NCBI GenBank assembly: GCA_902728285.1
Contig: CACVBU010001212.1
Location: 124,001-188,000 of the forward strand
Direction of reading: 5' to 3'
DNA length: 64,000 bases
Origin: Clytia hemisphaerica
Lineage: Eukaryota > Cnidaria > Hydrozoa > Leptothecata > Clytiidae
This document shows positions 44,314-55,900 of this stretch, piece after piece (the first letter of the stretch is position 1; every line of letters begins with the position of its first letter). The position numbers were made by a program, and so were the translations under genes. The notes under the pieces are model-generated. The model saw nothing but the letters and a program-made list of their open reading frames with translations. It made no database searches and was not told the DNA's origin.

Positions 44314-47300
44314 CTATTCAATATCAGCTTCACCTCGTTTTTTACGAAAAATGTTTGCTATCTTTTTGCAAATATCTTTAAATCCTTTTTGAAGATTTTC
44401 AAATTTCTTTTGCAATTTATCTAAAAATCCTCCATCGTCATTTTGAACTTGATCTCTAAAATCGGCTCTAGCTTCTTCTTCATATCTGGCTTGTTCTGGA
44501 TCAACCCCTTCTGCAGCTTGATCCGGAGCCTGGTCCACTGGGTCTTCCTCCTGCTCCTGAAGAAGATGTTGAGGTGCTACCTGTTTCTTAACGTCATCCT
44601 TGGTTTTAAGCGTCTGAAGTCGTGATTCTTCTAGTTTCTTCATGTAAGCAATCTGAGATTCAATGAACTGCGAGTTAAATCTATTACGCTGGTCCATTTC
44701 GATTTGAGATTGGTTCGAATCCTCCTCTTCTTCTTTGCTGCTTGTTCCAGATGGTTTTTTATCTGTCAACCATGCCATATACTGGATCTTGCTTTCTTCT
44801 TTACGTGGCTTACGTGGTTTGGCAACCTGCTGATTTTCGACCTTTCTTTCTTCAGCTTTTGGACTTTCAGCAGCATTGCCTACTAAAGATATTTTCTCGT
44901 ATTGAGGACATTGAACAGCTCTGAAGATTGCTAGTGGTGTTTGAGCTTTGTAGGCATTATCAGGGCTATGCATTGATTGATATGGTGATTCTACACTTTG
45001 TTGAACCGATAAGTTTGATCCATCCAAAGCAGTACTGGTGAATGGTGTTTGAATATCACGCTCATACAACGATGGAAGAGGGATATGTGAATATCTACTC
45101 TCGTAAGGATTCGAATCTGACCAAGTTGGTTGTTGAGGACTTTCGGTCACTGCTTCATATTGACCAGATGCTGAACCATAGTTTCGGTCTGATTCCTTCT
45201 TCTTAACGGTAGCTCTTGTAGGTGGTCGGTCGTATACGTTTTCTCCCGAATATGATGTATGAGAGACTTTCCCATCTCTTGAAAAACCATATGAATGCTC
45301 TTCGTATAGTCTTGGTAATGGTCGTGATTCGATCTTGGTTGGTTCTTTAGTTTCTGGTTGTTTCTTATTCTTTCTTGGTGGTTTTCTTGGTGGTTTCTTC
45401 TTCTTGTTTAGCATCGTTTCTTTAAAGAACTCTTCAGCAATTTGGTAACTTTCGCTTGTATAAAATTGACCCCCATTACGTTGGACTAACTCGTCAATTT
45501 TCATCAGAATTCGACTAGCGTCCGGATTCGACTCGTAATCTTTAGTGTTATCAACTGCAATATAATCTTGTGAATAGTTATTAATTATATTCCTCAGCTC
45601 TGGACTTTGTGATTGTTTGACCAATTCTTCGATATTCATTTTACTCCTTCTCAACTGGTCACCATGTGTGAAAATGACAATTAAATAATTTTTAAGGCCC
45701 TCTCCAAAAAGTTTAATCAACGTTTCAAATACCTTTGCATTTTCCTCGGTAAAACGACCAACTTCAACAACAAGACATACTGAATGTATACCAGGGCTTG
45801 TCAGGGCAATACATTTCAGGATCTCCCGAATAGTATGTTCTTCCGTAAACTCCTTCCGGGTATCTAGTAGTCCGGGTGTATCAACGACCGTAATTCTCCG
45901 GCCATCACGTTCTGTTTGCTCTAAACGCGTGACGGATGTTTTTGCATCGAATCCGATTCCATCATCGAAGGCTTTTCGACCAAGAAGTGTATTCCCAGTA
46001 CTGCTTTTACCAGATCCTGTTCGACCAATCAGAACGATTCTCAACTCATTGTAAATGGTGTCCGAGTAACCTGCAAATGAAATATTGAATAAGTAAGTAA
46101 GTAAGTTTGCGACCGCAGTCAAGGGCGACCCAAAGGCTCCCTTTTCTCTAGCTGTCTACCCGAAAGTAAGGTAGGGCGCCACTCCTTTCCCTGGATTTCT
46201 CCACTTACCCTTAATCCGTCTCTTTAGTTACTGATCATCAAGCAGAGAGGCATCAAGTACCATTTGGTATGACCCAGCTGGGGATCGAACTCACAACCTT
46301 ACGCACCGTAGCTGGATGCTCTACCTTCATGCTACGGTCGCTTTTATTATTTAAATTAATAGTTAAACTTTTATAATTTGAAACGCTTTAATTCTAAACT
46401 TCTATATAATTCAGAGTAATATATTCATACACTCATCTTGGAAGTGGGATATAAAAGACTCTTCGTAATTCTTTGTGAGCTCGAATTAATTAATTATCAG
46501 CGTGCTATCTAATTTCTTAAACAGTCCCCGCCCCAGTCGACAAACGTCCATCTAATATCATACACGCTTCTTTTTTTATAAGAATACAATTTATAAGAAT
46601 GTCCTTGATAACAATGGAACATTAAGAATAATGCTAATAAAATCGCCTTCATGGAATTTTGGTAGTTAAGCTAAGAATGCCATTTTTAGAGCATTGTTAT
46701 AAAGTGTATTCTTATAAAAAAAAGAAGCGTGGAGGTAGGGTTTCGAAGGAGATGAGAAGGTTCCATCAGGGCATTGAGACAGGGGTGAAAGGTTCTTAAA
46801 GGCGCTGAGACAGGAGTATGAGGGATCTATCCGATCTAACAAGGCACTGATACAGGGGTATAAAGGTTCCAAGACAGGAGTGAGACGGTCCTAATGGAAA
46901 CCGTACCAAGGTTCCATCGAGCACTGGGACAGGTGTGTGAAGATTCCATCGAGGCAGTAAGACATGGTATAAATTTTCCACAGAGGTAGTGAAACAGAGA
47001 AGTGCATGTTCCATATGGGACTGTAAGACAGGGGAGTGAAGGTTTTACCAGAATATTGATACAGGGGTGTAAATATTCTACTGTAACACTGACAAATCTA
47101 CCATCGGGATACTGATACTGGGATGTGAGATCTCATACCAGGGCTTGAGAGAGGGCCTTGAAACAAGAGTTTGAAGTTTCCACCATAGCACCAAGACAAC
47201 AGGATCTTTAATGGGCCATTCCATTTTATATCCATTCAGGGGGTGGACGAACATTTCCAGAGTGTAATCCGAGAAAAATTTCCAGGGGCTGTATTTTCCC

Positions 47301-48484
47301 ATTTTTCCAACGGGATAAAAAGTTATTCTAAAATTTCCAGGGGGTAAAAGACTGATTTTAGTTCGTCTACCCTCACTTTAAGGTATGAAAAGAACTTGTC
47401 CAAGGGTATTGCCATTTTCCAGGGGGTATCCCACACACTTTCAATAATTACATTTTGAGCTGAAAAGGTTCGTAAACCACCCCCCCCCCATGTATGGTTT
47501 TTTAATGAGACAGCCCAATAACATTAATGAATTTACCTTCCATTTCCTCAACTGCATTTGCTCCAACGTTCGATTGAGCAACAACTAACTGTGTTGTATC
47601 TGAAAATTTGATCAAAGAAATGAAAAGAAAACAAAACTGAAAGTACTTTGTTTTTTATTATTTTAGGTTATAAGGATCAAAAATCCTCAGAATTCGGCGT
47701 TTAAACCTTTTTTTAAATACCGTAGGAGGGTTTCAATAGGGAAATTTGAAACCTATACTGTAAGTTTTGGGGGGTGGGTACTTAGGCAAAATGGGTGCCG
47801 GGTATGTGCGAGCCATAAGGGTTCTTTTTTCGCAACCTCGAAAGTCGCTCAAAGGGGTACAAAAACCATTAAAAAGCAAATGGAGTCTCTGTAAGGGTGC
47901 AAAATTCATGAGAATCGAAATTTCCTCTCTCAAAGGGTCGTGTTTTTCCAAAATATGGATAAAAATCGAATGAAAATCGTCTCTATAAGGGTCCCAAAAA
48001 CGCCAATTTTTCCTCTCTCTAAGGGTCGATTTTCAACTTTTGTCTCGGACATACACGTCACCTCGCAAACCTAGTAACTATCATTTCCCGGGTTTCAGTA
48101 CCATTTATTCCCCTTTTCTACAAATTACATTTTTATTCTAAAGTCTCCATAAATGAATTATGTGGTAACAAGGAAAAGTGTTGTTGATAGATTTTGCTCG
48201 GAATAGAGCTTTTTTATGAGACTTGAGACTTATTAATCACAACCCGCTGTCAGCGTTTAGTACCCGAAGAACGGAGATAAAAGAGATTGGAATATTTTCA
48301 CTTACAAGATACTTATATTTAGTCAACGATTGCAAATGATAGTATAAAGTTGTTTACTCTTTATTAAAGGGGACCACTACCTTTATGGTCCTTTATCAAG
48401 ACTTGAATTCATGATAAACTTCCTACCTTTCTTTTTCTTTTTACCAGCACTGAACCTTCTCAACGTCTTATTAACCGATTTCAT
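44314..48484 (-). CDS. GIMAP/AIG1-type GTPase with long charged C-terminal tail
   Basis: Exons 48427-48484, 47537-47599 and 44314-46070, joined in phase to give 625 residues. AIG1/GIMAP proteins are septin-related GTPases that assemble on membranes; in vertebrates and plants they are linked to immune-cell survival and defence. The N-terminus is Lys-rich (KKKKK at 15-19). The G domain covers about 50-260: P-loop GRTGSGKS at 56-63, DTPGLLD at 104-110, the conserved-box region VEVGRFTEEN and THGD at 174-177 as base-recognition motif. After a basic stretch with PPRKPPRK near 265 comes a low-complexity Pro/Gln/Glu tail of about 300 residues. It ends in an amphipathic basic helix (KFENLQKGFKDICKKIANIF) that could bind membrane; that last role is inference. 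Upstream of the start the acceptor-like tcaag suggests a further 5' non-coding exon. Confidence 0.9.
46090..46341 (-). mobile_element. tRNA-derived SINE in GIMAP intron 2
   Basis: On the minus strand the head GCGACCGTAGCATGAAGG includes an A-box-like segment (TAGCATGAAGGTAGAGC) and a B box (GAGTTCGATCCCC), as in tRNA promoters. The body runs to an (ACTT)n tail at 46090-46105. Its ends GCGACCGTAG and ctgcggtcgc are nearly inverted. It ends about 20 bases before the exon 3 acceptor. A second copy, split by another repeat, is at 56445-56822. Confidence 0.75.
46563..46733. repeat. TAAGAA-word MITE with 25-base TIRs
   Basis: CACGCTTCTTTTTTTATAAG on the left pairs with cttataaaaaaaagaagcgtg on the right, and ttcttaa or taagaat words recur inside. 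It is the best-bounded member of the TAAGAA family. Confidence 0.8.
46734..47195. repeat. Degenerate minisatellite, unit about 35-50 bases
   Basis: Variants of ggttccatc-gggcactgagacaggggtgtgaa recur about nine times with changing spacing. It lies directly beside the 46563 MITE in GIMAP intron 2. Confidence 0.75.
47214..47514. repeat. TTTCCAGGGGGT-word inverted-repeat element
   Basis: gggccattccatt...ccattcagggggtgg on the left faces accacccccccccatgtatgg...aatgagacagccc on the right. The words tttccaggggg recur inside. Another copy is at 57785-58075 and a fragment at 15046. Confidence 0.6.
47765..48090. repeat. G-run-type repeat, AAGGGTC words
   Basis: Starts ggggggtgggtacttaggcaaaatggg and carries ctctgtaagggt, tctctataagggtcc and ctctctaagggtcg at intervals; ends near tttcccggg. 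It is related to 16161 and 54905. No clean target duplication was seen. Confidence 0.55.
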
Positions 48485-49090
48485 GTCAACGCATTTATCT
48501 TGAAAGGATATACATTTCTCTCTCTATATCTTTCTAAAAACGAAAGTTGTATTAACATTTTAAGTCATTGCTCTTATACATGACTATAATACGTCTCTTT
48601 TATATCATCTCTCAAATTACATTAAGCAAACTTCATGCTGTTTTAGTGCTTAGCTATGCGTTTAAATGATATTAAGAAAGGAATGCCTCTTTATTGTTGT
48701 TCATAGGTTTTTTTGAAACACATCAAAAAATTTTAAACATCCTTCTATATTTGATTTTTTGTGGATGGAATTAATTAGAAAAACCACTCAATAAGTATAC
48801 ACAGTACTTTAAAAAGCCATACAAGCCACAAGTACCCGATTTTTTGGAATTATCATTAAACTGTACAAAACAGAATATTAGTACAGTAATTTCTTTGGGA
48901 AAATGCATTCATAAAAATCAAACCGTATTACGTTTACAGTCTACCAAATTTATGGCAAGCTCGCAGTATATGCTTTTAAATACACGCCGGATGGGAACCT
49001 GATGGTGGGAATAGCAATCCACATTGTGTTTCAGTCAGTTATTTTTACCCCCACTGGCTGAAAAAATCCTACCGGATCTGTGAGAAGGGG

Positions 49091-49444
49091 GTGTTATTAT
49101 ATAAAAGTGTATTAAGGATTATGGGTAAAGGGAAGTTCCCAATGTCTCCAGTTGTAAGAATTCTCGCATACGTCACTCAAATGTGTATGAGTCTCAATCC
49201 CATAGTTCATTTCGTTATTACCTTTTTTTTTAACGTACAGGAGCAATTAGAGTTTGTCCTTCGCGAACGCCCGAAACGTCAGCACGATTATGAACTACAA
49301 AAAACTTTGCAAATGATGATGGTGTCAGAGGGTATCAAACAAATTTGTTGTTCTACAGAAGTATTGACATTATGGGATGGTCTTGGAGTTGATGTTGTAG
49401 CTGCAACATCTGTCGCTAACTTCAAAGAAAAATTTCTCGCATAA
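49091..49444 (+). CDS. Possible terminal exon of an unrecognised gene
   Basis: After the acceptor aacgtacag (49242) the frame reads EQLEFVLRERPKRQHDYELQ and ends GVDVVAATSVANFKEKFLA-stop, a composition like real protein. No upstream exon was found on this strand, and the segment before the acceptor in the same frame is not convincing. It lies upstream of the divergent GIMAP gene. It could be an exon relic. Confidence 0.3.
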   Translation: MLLYKSVLRIMGKGKFPMSPVVRILAYVTQMCMSLNPIVHFVITFFFNVQEQLEFVLRERPKRQHDYELQKTLQMMMVSEGIKQICCSTEVLTLWDGLGVDVVAATSVANFKEKFLA

Positions 49445-50130
49445 TGGGAAAAAGATCTCAATAAATTGTAAAATGCCAAGCATGATTATGCCATAGAGGT
49501 CGATAGACCTGGGAAATATATTACTGTAAATAATCAGCGGGAAGGAGCATGGGATTGCAAGTCATACAAACGAATACGGTACGCTATTAGTGAATTTAGA
49601 TAAAAGTATGCTTTTCAACCATGATTAGGGTCCCTATAGAATTCCTATAGACTCTAATTGTTAAAGCAATTTTAAATGACACTCCATATGTTAAAGCACG
49701 ATGAGAATATTGAATTTAAAACAAATCTTTGAAGTGAAATGTTTTTTATCTTAATTCTTTAAATCTAATAGTCATAATAGATTTGACAAGATTGTTTATA
49801 ATTCTATTTCTATTCTAAAATTGCTTATGAATGCAATCAGCCTCTAAGAATTTCTTGATGATGATAAGATTACTTTGTCATTGTGAAGTTTATATGTTTT
49901 AATAATTCCAAACGAAACCAATAGCTTAGCCATGGCAAACGAGTAAGATAAATTTTTACAAAGGAAATTTTAAGGAAACATTTCAGATAGGTTACTGAAT
50001 ATCTACGTTTGACGTAGTATCTAAGTTTGACGAATGTAGCATAAGAGAAAAGCTAAGCAAAAATTTTAATTTTTGGCCAATTTCTTTTTTTGAAACGCCC
50101 AATATAGGCCAGTATAACTTAACCAATGGC

Positions 50131-50455
50131 TCAGAGGGGGGAGTACTAGGGCAAAATGGGTTACGGGGATGCGCCGCTTCAAGGTGCCTTTTTAACCTCC
50201 ACGAGTCCCAGGTAGGGTCGCAAAAAGTTCACAATAAAAAAAATAATTCCCTCGTAGGGTGCCTTTTTTGGAAAATTTGGGGGAAAAGTAGAGAATTTGA
50301 GAAACTTTTGGAATTTCAGTCCCATTCAGGGTTACTTTTTTCACAAATTTCTGCAAATTCTTTTGAAAAAACGAGTCCCACAACGTAGGGTCTATTTTTC
50401 GAACCTCAGCGGGGCACCCCTGTCGGTCGGCAAGGGTAGTACTCCCCCTCCCCGG
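50131..50455. mobile_element. G-run-ended element, subtype of 34542-34809
   Basis: gaggggggagtactagggc on the left faces tagtactccccctcccc on the right. Flanks ACCAATGGC and ACCAATGCT agree at seven of nine positions. The tcc-a-gtagggtc words recur inside. Confidence 0.65.
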
Positions 50456-50556
50456 ACCAATGCTTATTTTTCTCCATTTAAACACTTCAGTGATTTATTA
50501 TTTTTCACCTAATAGGAATAAAAAACTCCATCGAATTTCCAATGGGTATGAAAAAT

Positions 50557-51674
50557 GGTTCTAGGAAAACTGCCCCCGAGAAAATTGCCCCCTGGAAAAT
50601 TGCCCCCCGGAAAATTGCCCCCCCCCCCCCCCGCCATCTTTTTTTCCACTTTTTTATAAAATCCAATGAAACTTCAAATGGCCATTGTAGCTGTAAAATT
50701 AAGTAGTTTTGAATTAATCTTAGGGTACCTAGTAAACGGGGGTCAGCGGGGGTGGATTGGAAAAAAGACTAAAACAGCATAATCCGTACAAAAAAGAAGT
50801 TTCAGATTCCGAAAATTGATAAGCGGAGGAGGGGTTGGATCAACAATGTCCTGGGTAGAAAATTTTCGAAAAATAGATTATTTTGGTGGGAACTTTTTTT
50901 GGGGAATACTGTAATTAAACTGTGGTTGGAATTAATTTTAGCGAATGACAGCGCAAATCTGTTCTATTTCATCTTATTTTGAGCAACTTTGTTGAATTTC
51001 AGGGGTTATTTAGCCAAGAAATTTTAATTTTGGTGGGAACTTATTTTGGCGAGTTAGTAAAAATTAGTTCCCTTAGCTTAACCCACGGATAGGGCGCTTA
51101 GGGTTAAGAAATGGGGAAAGATTTTTTTGAAAGTGATTCTATCACTCGACTATCTTTCTCCACCTCATACAAAACTTGTAAAAGTCGTTTTTGAGGCGTC
51201 TTTTTAGAATCTTAATTCATTTGATGATTCAATGTTTTTGTATAAGACACATTGAAATTGACTATCGCTAAACAGAGAAAACGCTTTCTCTGTATTCCAT
51301 GGTTAAACCACATTATTCCTTATAAAAAGCGTCAACTTAATGAAAATTACGGCTGCAACCTGCAACCGTTGGACCAAAATATAGCCCCAAAATATTCTAG
51401 ATCTCTTAATCCGTTAAGACGCGATCACGTAAAATTGCGTAATCTAAAATCTCCCAAATGTTGAAAATTGAGTTAGATTTAGTTTCGAAAAATGGAAAAA
51501 TAGGGGGCAATTTTCCGGGGGGCAATTTTCCTAGGGGGCAATTTTCTAGGGGGCAATTTCTAGGGGGCAATTTTCCTGGGGGGGCAATTTTCTGGGGGGC
51601 CGTTTTCCGGGGGGCAATTTTCCGGGGGGCAGTTTTCCGGGGGCAGTTTTCTCGGGGGCAATTTTCCTGACACC
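50557..51674. mobile_element. DNA transposon with inverted minisatellite arms and 9-bp target duplication
   Basis: The left arm (50563-50636) has four copies of a 15-base unit, ggaaaattgcccccc, and the right arm (51502-51667) has eleven copies of its inverse. Outer ends GGTTCTAGGAAAA and ggtgtcaggaaaa (inverted) agree at most positions. ATGAAAAAT flanks the element exactly at 50548-50556 and 51675-51683. The 865-base core has no coding frame. Minisatellite-type TIRs with 9-bp duplications are the hallmark I recall for Rehavkus elements in the Mutator superfamily. Confidence 0.85.
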
Positions 51675-51859
51675 ATGAAAAATACATTGTCTTCACCTTT
51701 TGAAACAACAGAGAAATTGTTTAGATAGTAAATCTCTCCGCAATGCTTTTCTCAATGGGGAAAATATTTAAGGAATTTTTCCCACCAAGTTTTCCTGAAA
51801 AATATTTCAACAGGGTGGTTGTCTGTGGAGAATTTACTAAAGATAACTGTGTGCTGATA

Positions 51860-52137
51860 ACACCCCTGTCTCACAGTCCCGGTGAAACTTTTTCCTAACA
51901 GCGGGGATAAAAATTTCGATCGAAATCTCAATGGGAATAAAAATTCTACTGTTCCAAGGTTAAAAATCTGGTGGGGATGGTTTTGGAGTGCAATTTCTAA
52001 ACAATGAATTTCGAATGGGGATGATATCAAAGTCAACATTTCTCAGTGGGGCTGAAATTCTAGGTATTTTTCCCACCGAGGACGGATTTTTTGCCAAGTG
52101 GGGTTGGGGCCCCAGCGGGTCTGAGACACAGAGGTGT
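51860..52137. repeat. ACACCCCTGTCTCACAG element, copy 1
   Basis: Ends ACACCCCTGTCTCACAG and ctgagacacagaggtgt. Repeated gggat and caatggg words fill the interior. Other copies: 57120-57380, a diverged one near 61240-61490 and a fragment at 21981. Confidence 0.7.
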
Positions 52138-52422
52138 TTAATAGTGATAAATTGATCCATCATAGTTATTTTGTTCAAAACTTAGCAGAAAATCTTTTCA
52201 TTATTGAGACCTTCCTTCTTTGACTTAAAGAACTGTTGGTCGATTAAATATATACTAAGAAATATCTTCTATTTGAAATTAAAACTTATAAAATATTGAA
52301 TATATCTGAAATTTCCCTTCATTAAAATTATACATAATATTACATCTCATTAATTTTTCATTTATGTACATCAGAACAGTAAACGAAATTAACCGAATCC
52401 TATTGATTCTTCTTTTCACAAC

Positions 52423-52600
52423 TACAGTTGACGCTCTCTAATTCGACGTTCTACTATTCGATAGGCTCCCGTTTGCGATCAAATTGAAAGTCCCCGTCAA
52501 CAAGAAACTCTCATAGAGGACGCTTCCTTATTCGATAAGCTCCCTCAGTCGATGAAAATCCAATTCCTCTTGAAGATTGAATTAGAGATAGTCAACTTTA
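52423..52600. repeat. pogo/Tigger-like MITE, 178 bases
   Basis: TACAGTTGACGCTCTCTAATTC at the left (first 20 shown by position) pairs with gaattagagatagtcaacttta at the right. Internal attcgata and attcgacg words and TA ends fit pogo-type elements. Confidence 0.65.
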
Positions 52601-52627
52601 TTTCCAATTATGTACCTTTTTAACGCC

Positions 52628-52826
52628 CAGGGGGGCGCACGTAGGAAATTTGACCGACGGGTGTGTGTTGCAGTTAAGGGTATGTTTTTTTAAGATGAAA
52701 ATGCAGAAATGCACTGTAAGGGTGGAAATTTCCCCGATATTTTGCTGCACCGTAGAGTGCAATTCTAAAAGCCTTTTTTTCGGTGCACATATCATCAGTT
52801 GGCAAACCCACTGCCTCCCCCCCCGG
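52628..52826. repeat. G-run-type repeat, short copy
   Basis: Begins cccaggggggcgcacgtagg and ends ctgcctccccccccgg; contains gcactgtaagggtgg and gtgcaattctaaaagcc, phrases shared with 16161-16501. No clear target duplication. Confidence 0.6.
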
Positions 52827-52908
52827 ACTCAACGGTTACATAGATGATTTTTGATAATTACATGAAAATATGAACATTTCTAATAACGAAAGTGAAAGTG
52901 CTTTCGCA

Positions 52909-55900
52909 CTAAATGTTATCAAAGACTTTCGGTCTGTTTTTTGCATTTACAGTAATAACCGTTTTATATCGTTTGCAAAACATAACTATCCCAACAATAG
53001 TAAGTACTAAAAGTATAAATCCAATACATGAAAAAACGGCTGTGTAAATTACAGACTTGTCAGTTATTTGTTGGCCTTTGTGTGAATCGTTTGATGATGG
53101 TGGCGGCATAACACTGATATGACATTGTTTTTCTTGGAGTTGACTTGCCATGTTCTTTGTAATGTATTCATCTGATGGATATTTATATTGTTGACAATAA
53201 TCAGATGCTATGTTGGACATTGCATTCGAATCTATAAGAGAACGTAAAAAGGTTTTTCAGGTTTTCAAGGAGATCCAAAGAAGAGTGAAAATGGCATTTA
53301 GCAGAATGAGGTCTAGTCGATCCCACTGGCGGATTTAAGACAATAGAGCAAGCGCACGTGGGAGGGAGTGCAACGTTCGTTAAAATAAAATTAAATTACA
53401 ATTACAAATCTCTTCCTTTGAAAGTTTGACGCGGTCTAAAACCGCCTATGAATCCTATCGTCTACACAAGTTCACTAAAAAGGGAGTAATGGGCTTTTCC
53501 AGAAAAAAACCGTATACCCCTTGTTGAGGAGGTCCATCATTTTGTGGCTGGAAATGCTGCAACCCCCTGGAATTCCGGGCAATTTCAGGCTTAAACCCCT
53601 CTGGAATTCTGAATTTTAGTAGGATTTAAAAGCCTACCCCCATGGAATTCCAGTTATTTTCGACAGATTTTTGTATCTCCCTATGGAGTTTCGCCACATA
53701 TTAAACCTTACAGAAAAAGTACCTTAAGTTCCAAAACCTTGGAACGGAAATGGACCTCCTCAAAAGGGGGTATAGGGTTTTTTTCTGGAAAAGCCGAATC
53801 TAAGAGGTGGGATAAATTAGAAAATATGTTTAGCCTGGGATGGAGTAAGCAATGGTAGAAGTCATTGAAATTAAATCCCGAAGGGCTAGAGTAGACTCTC
53901 TAACCTTTCCCAGGCAAGAAAAAGTGAAGCCACTTATTTCCCATCCAGAGCGTGCCTAGAACGCGCCGCAATCATAACGACGGATTGTATCTAGCGGTTT
54001 TTCTGTTTTTGAGGATTGCATCTTTTGAAATTTAGGGATAGATTTTACTTTCAATCCAGCGTTTGTGTAAAAACAACGCGTGGGCGTTCTGGAAGGGAAA
54101 TAATTACCTTTATCCCATCCATGAGTCTCGATTCTAGCCCTTCGGGCTCGGAAGTCAATGGTAGAGGTGTTCCAAGCTCTACCACCACTATTTTTTTTTC
54201 ATTAACCGCCGTGATGGCTGTAAACTCTAATAAGGGTCAGGGTTCGAAGACCTGGCATGCACGTACCTCACATTTACTTCGTAAAAGCACCCCTATCCCT
54301 TGGAGATAGCATGAGGAGCTTCTATTTCAGTATCTGATTTGAATACAGTAGAATGTCGAAGTTCTGTTATTCAAACCTTTTCTATAATTCGAACTAATTC
54401 CAAATCCCCGTCAAGGAGACTCTTAAAATATTTTCTATAATTTGAATCTCTCTGTAATTCGAACAAATAAGATTATTCCCGTTCAATTTCAAATTAGTAC
54501 GTTAGTCAACTGTATATCTCATTTCATAGTCAGACAGACTTACTGTAAAAAGTGCATTGTTTTGGTTGCTTATCAAACATTGCCCAATAATCTATAAAAT
54601 GAAAGGAGCAAAAATAAAATGTATGTACTTTACTAGATCCAGGAATTCGTGATATTCATGAAGTAATGTTATATAGGTAAGGAAGTACCCAAAAACTTTG
54701 CCACTAATATTTTGAATTTTAAACTTCTGGGCTATTTTGGGTGCTTTCGTCATATATAAATCATATCATGAGTGAAAGTCAGGTTAAAGAATATAATGCC
54801 TGTTGTAGGGCTTATAATTGTATTAGGTTTTGTCCAATTTTGAAATAAAAAGCTAACGTTGAAGTCTACCGTTAAGAACTCGAGAACTCAAGAATAAAAG
54901 GAAAGCCCGGGGGTTACTTGGGCAAAATGGGTGTCGGTGTGTGCAAGCCATAATGATCTCTTTTTTTAAACCCTCAAAAGTCTCTCAAAGGGGTACAAAA
55001 CCGATAAATTAGCTATGGAGTCTCTGAAAGGGTCACAAAATTATTATATCTTCAGGGTATTTTTATCACCAGGGACGATTTTCAGTATTAACGTTAGGAT
55101 GGGATCTAACCGGTTTTAAAAATACTTACATTTGACCGCCATATGCCATGCTGTTGTCTCACATTCGTCTGAAATAGAAAAGAGTTTTAAAGGTTTTGTT
55201 TTTAAACAAGAGTGATATTGTTTGTGTCAATTTTGATTCAGAAGTTTTTTCAAATTGGATTGACACGGATGTGGAGCAAGATTGGTCAGAAAGAGGAAAA
55301 AATAAACATCGGAACTAGCTAGGATACCATCAGATTCAGATTCACCTTACTTTTTGGTAGGTAAAGTGTTGATTTTTGAACAGTAAATGATGATGTTGGT
55401 AAAAGAATTCCAGTGGCTGTATAAACTTCTCCATAAGCCGAAGCATTGAATTTGATAAATTCTTTTGAAAATGATTCCAAAGTTATATTCTAAAAAAACA
55501 TAAATACCAAATTACCAGTACACGTTTTTTCATGAGGAACCTTTCTGCTAGCTCCGAGCCTGAAGTTCCTTATTATTCCAGAGAATTTCAGCCTGAAAGT
55601 TCCTTACCGAATTCCTTATTTACTTAGGCGGTATTTCATCTTAGGTTATTTTATATGTCGGTAAGTTCAAGTTTAATCCTTAATGTTCCTTAAACTCTGA
55701 GCCTGAACAGTTCCTTATCAATTCCTTAATTTTTGGACCATATTCAGCCTCAAGTTCCTTATAAACGTATTCCTTATATAAAAAAATATTCGAATGTTTT
55801 AACTGATGCTCCAATAGGGGTAACACTGATCACGATCTTCTCTGATTTCGTATTGTCAATCGCCAAAAGCTTAGATAATAGCACATCCCTTTAAAATAAG

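Noticed and set aside
46265-46341. Functional tRNA gene on the minus strand
   Set aside because: A and B boxes are present but the stem pairing is poor and the sequence continues into a SINE body with a simple-repeat tail and a second copy elsewhere.
51502-51667. Regularly repeated 15-base unit resembling a CRISPR-like array
   Set aside because: Units are contiguous with no unique spacers, an inverted partner array exists at 50563-50636, and the host is an animal.
51406-51708. 100-residue protein made of repeated APRK/LPPGK units
   Set aside because: It is a translation of the minisatellite arm of the 50557-51674 transposon; no splice or start evidence.
55351-55489. Direct splice of this exon to the exon at 56868-57053
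   Set aside because: The phase does not match and forces an unlikely frame; the intermediate exon 56170-56255 fits both sides exactly.
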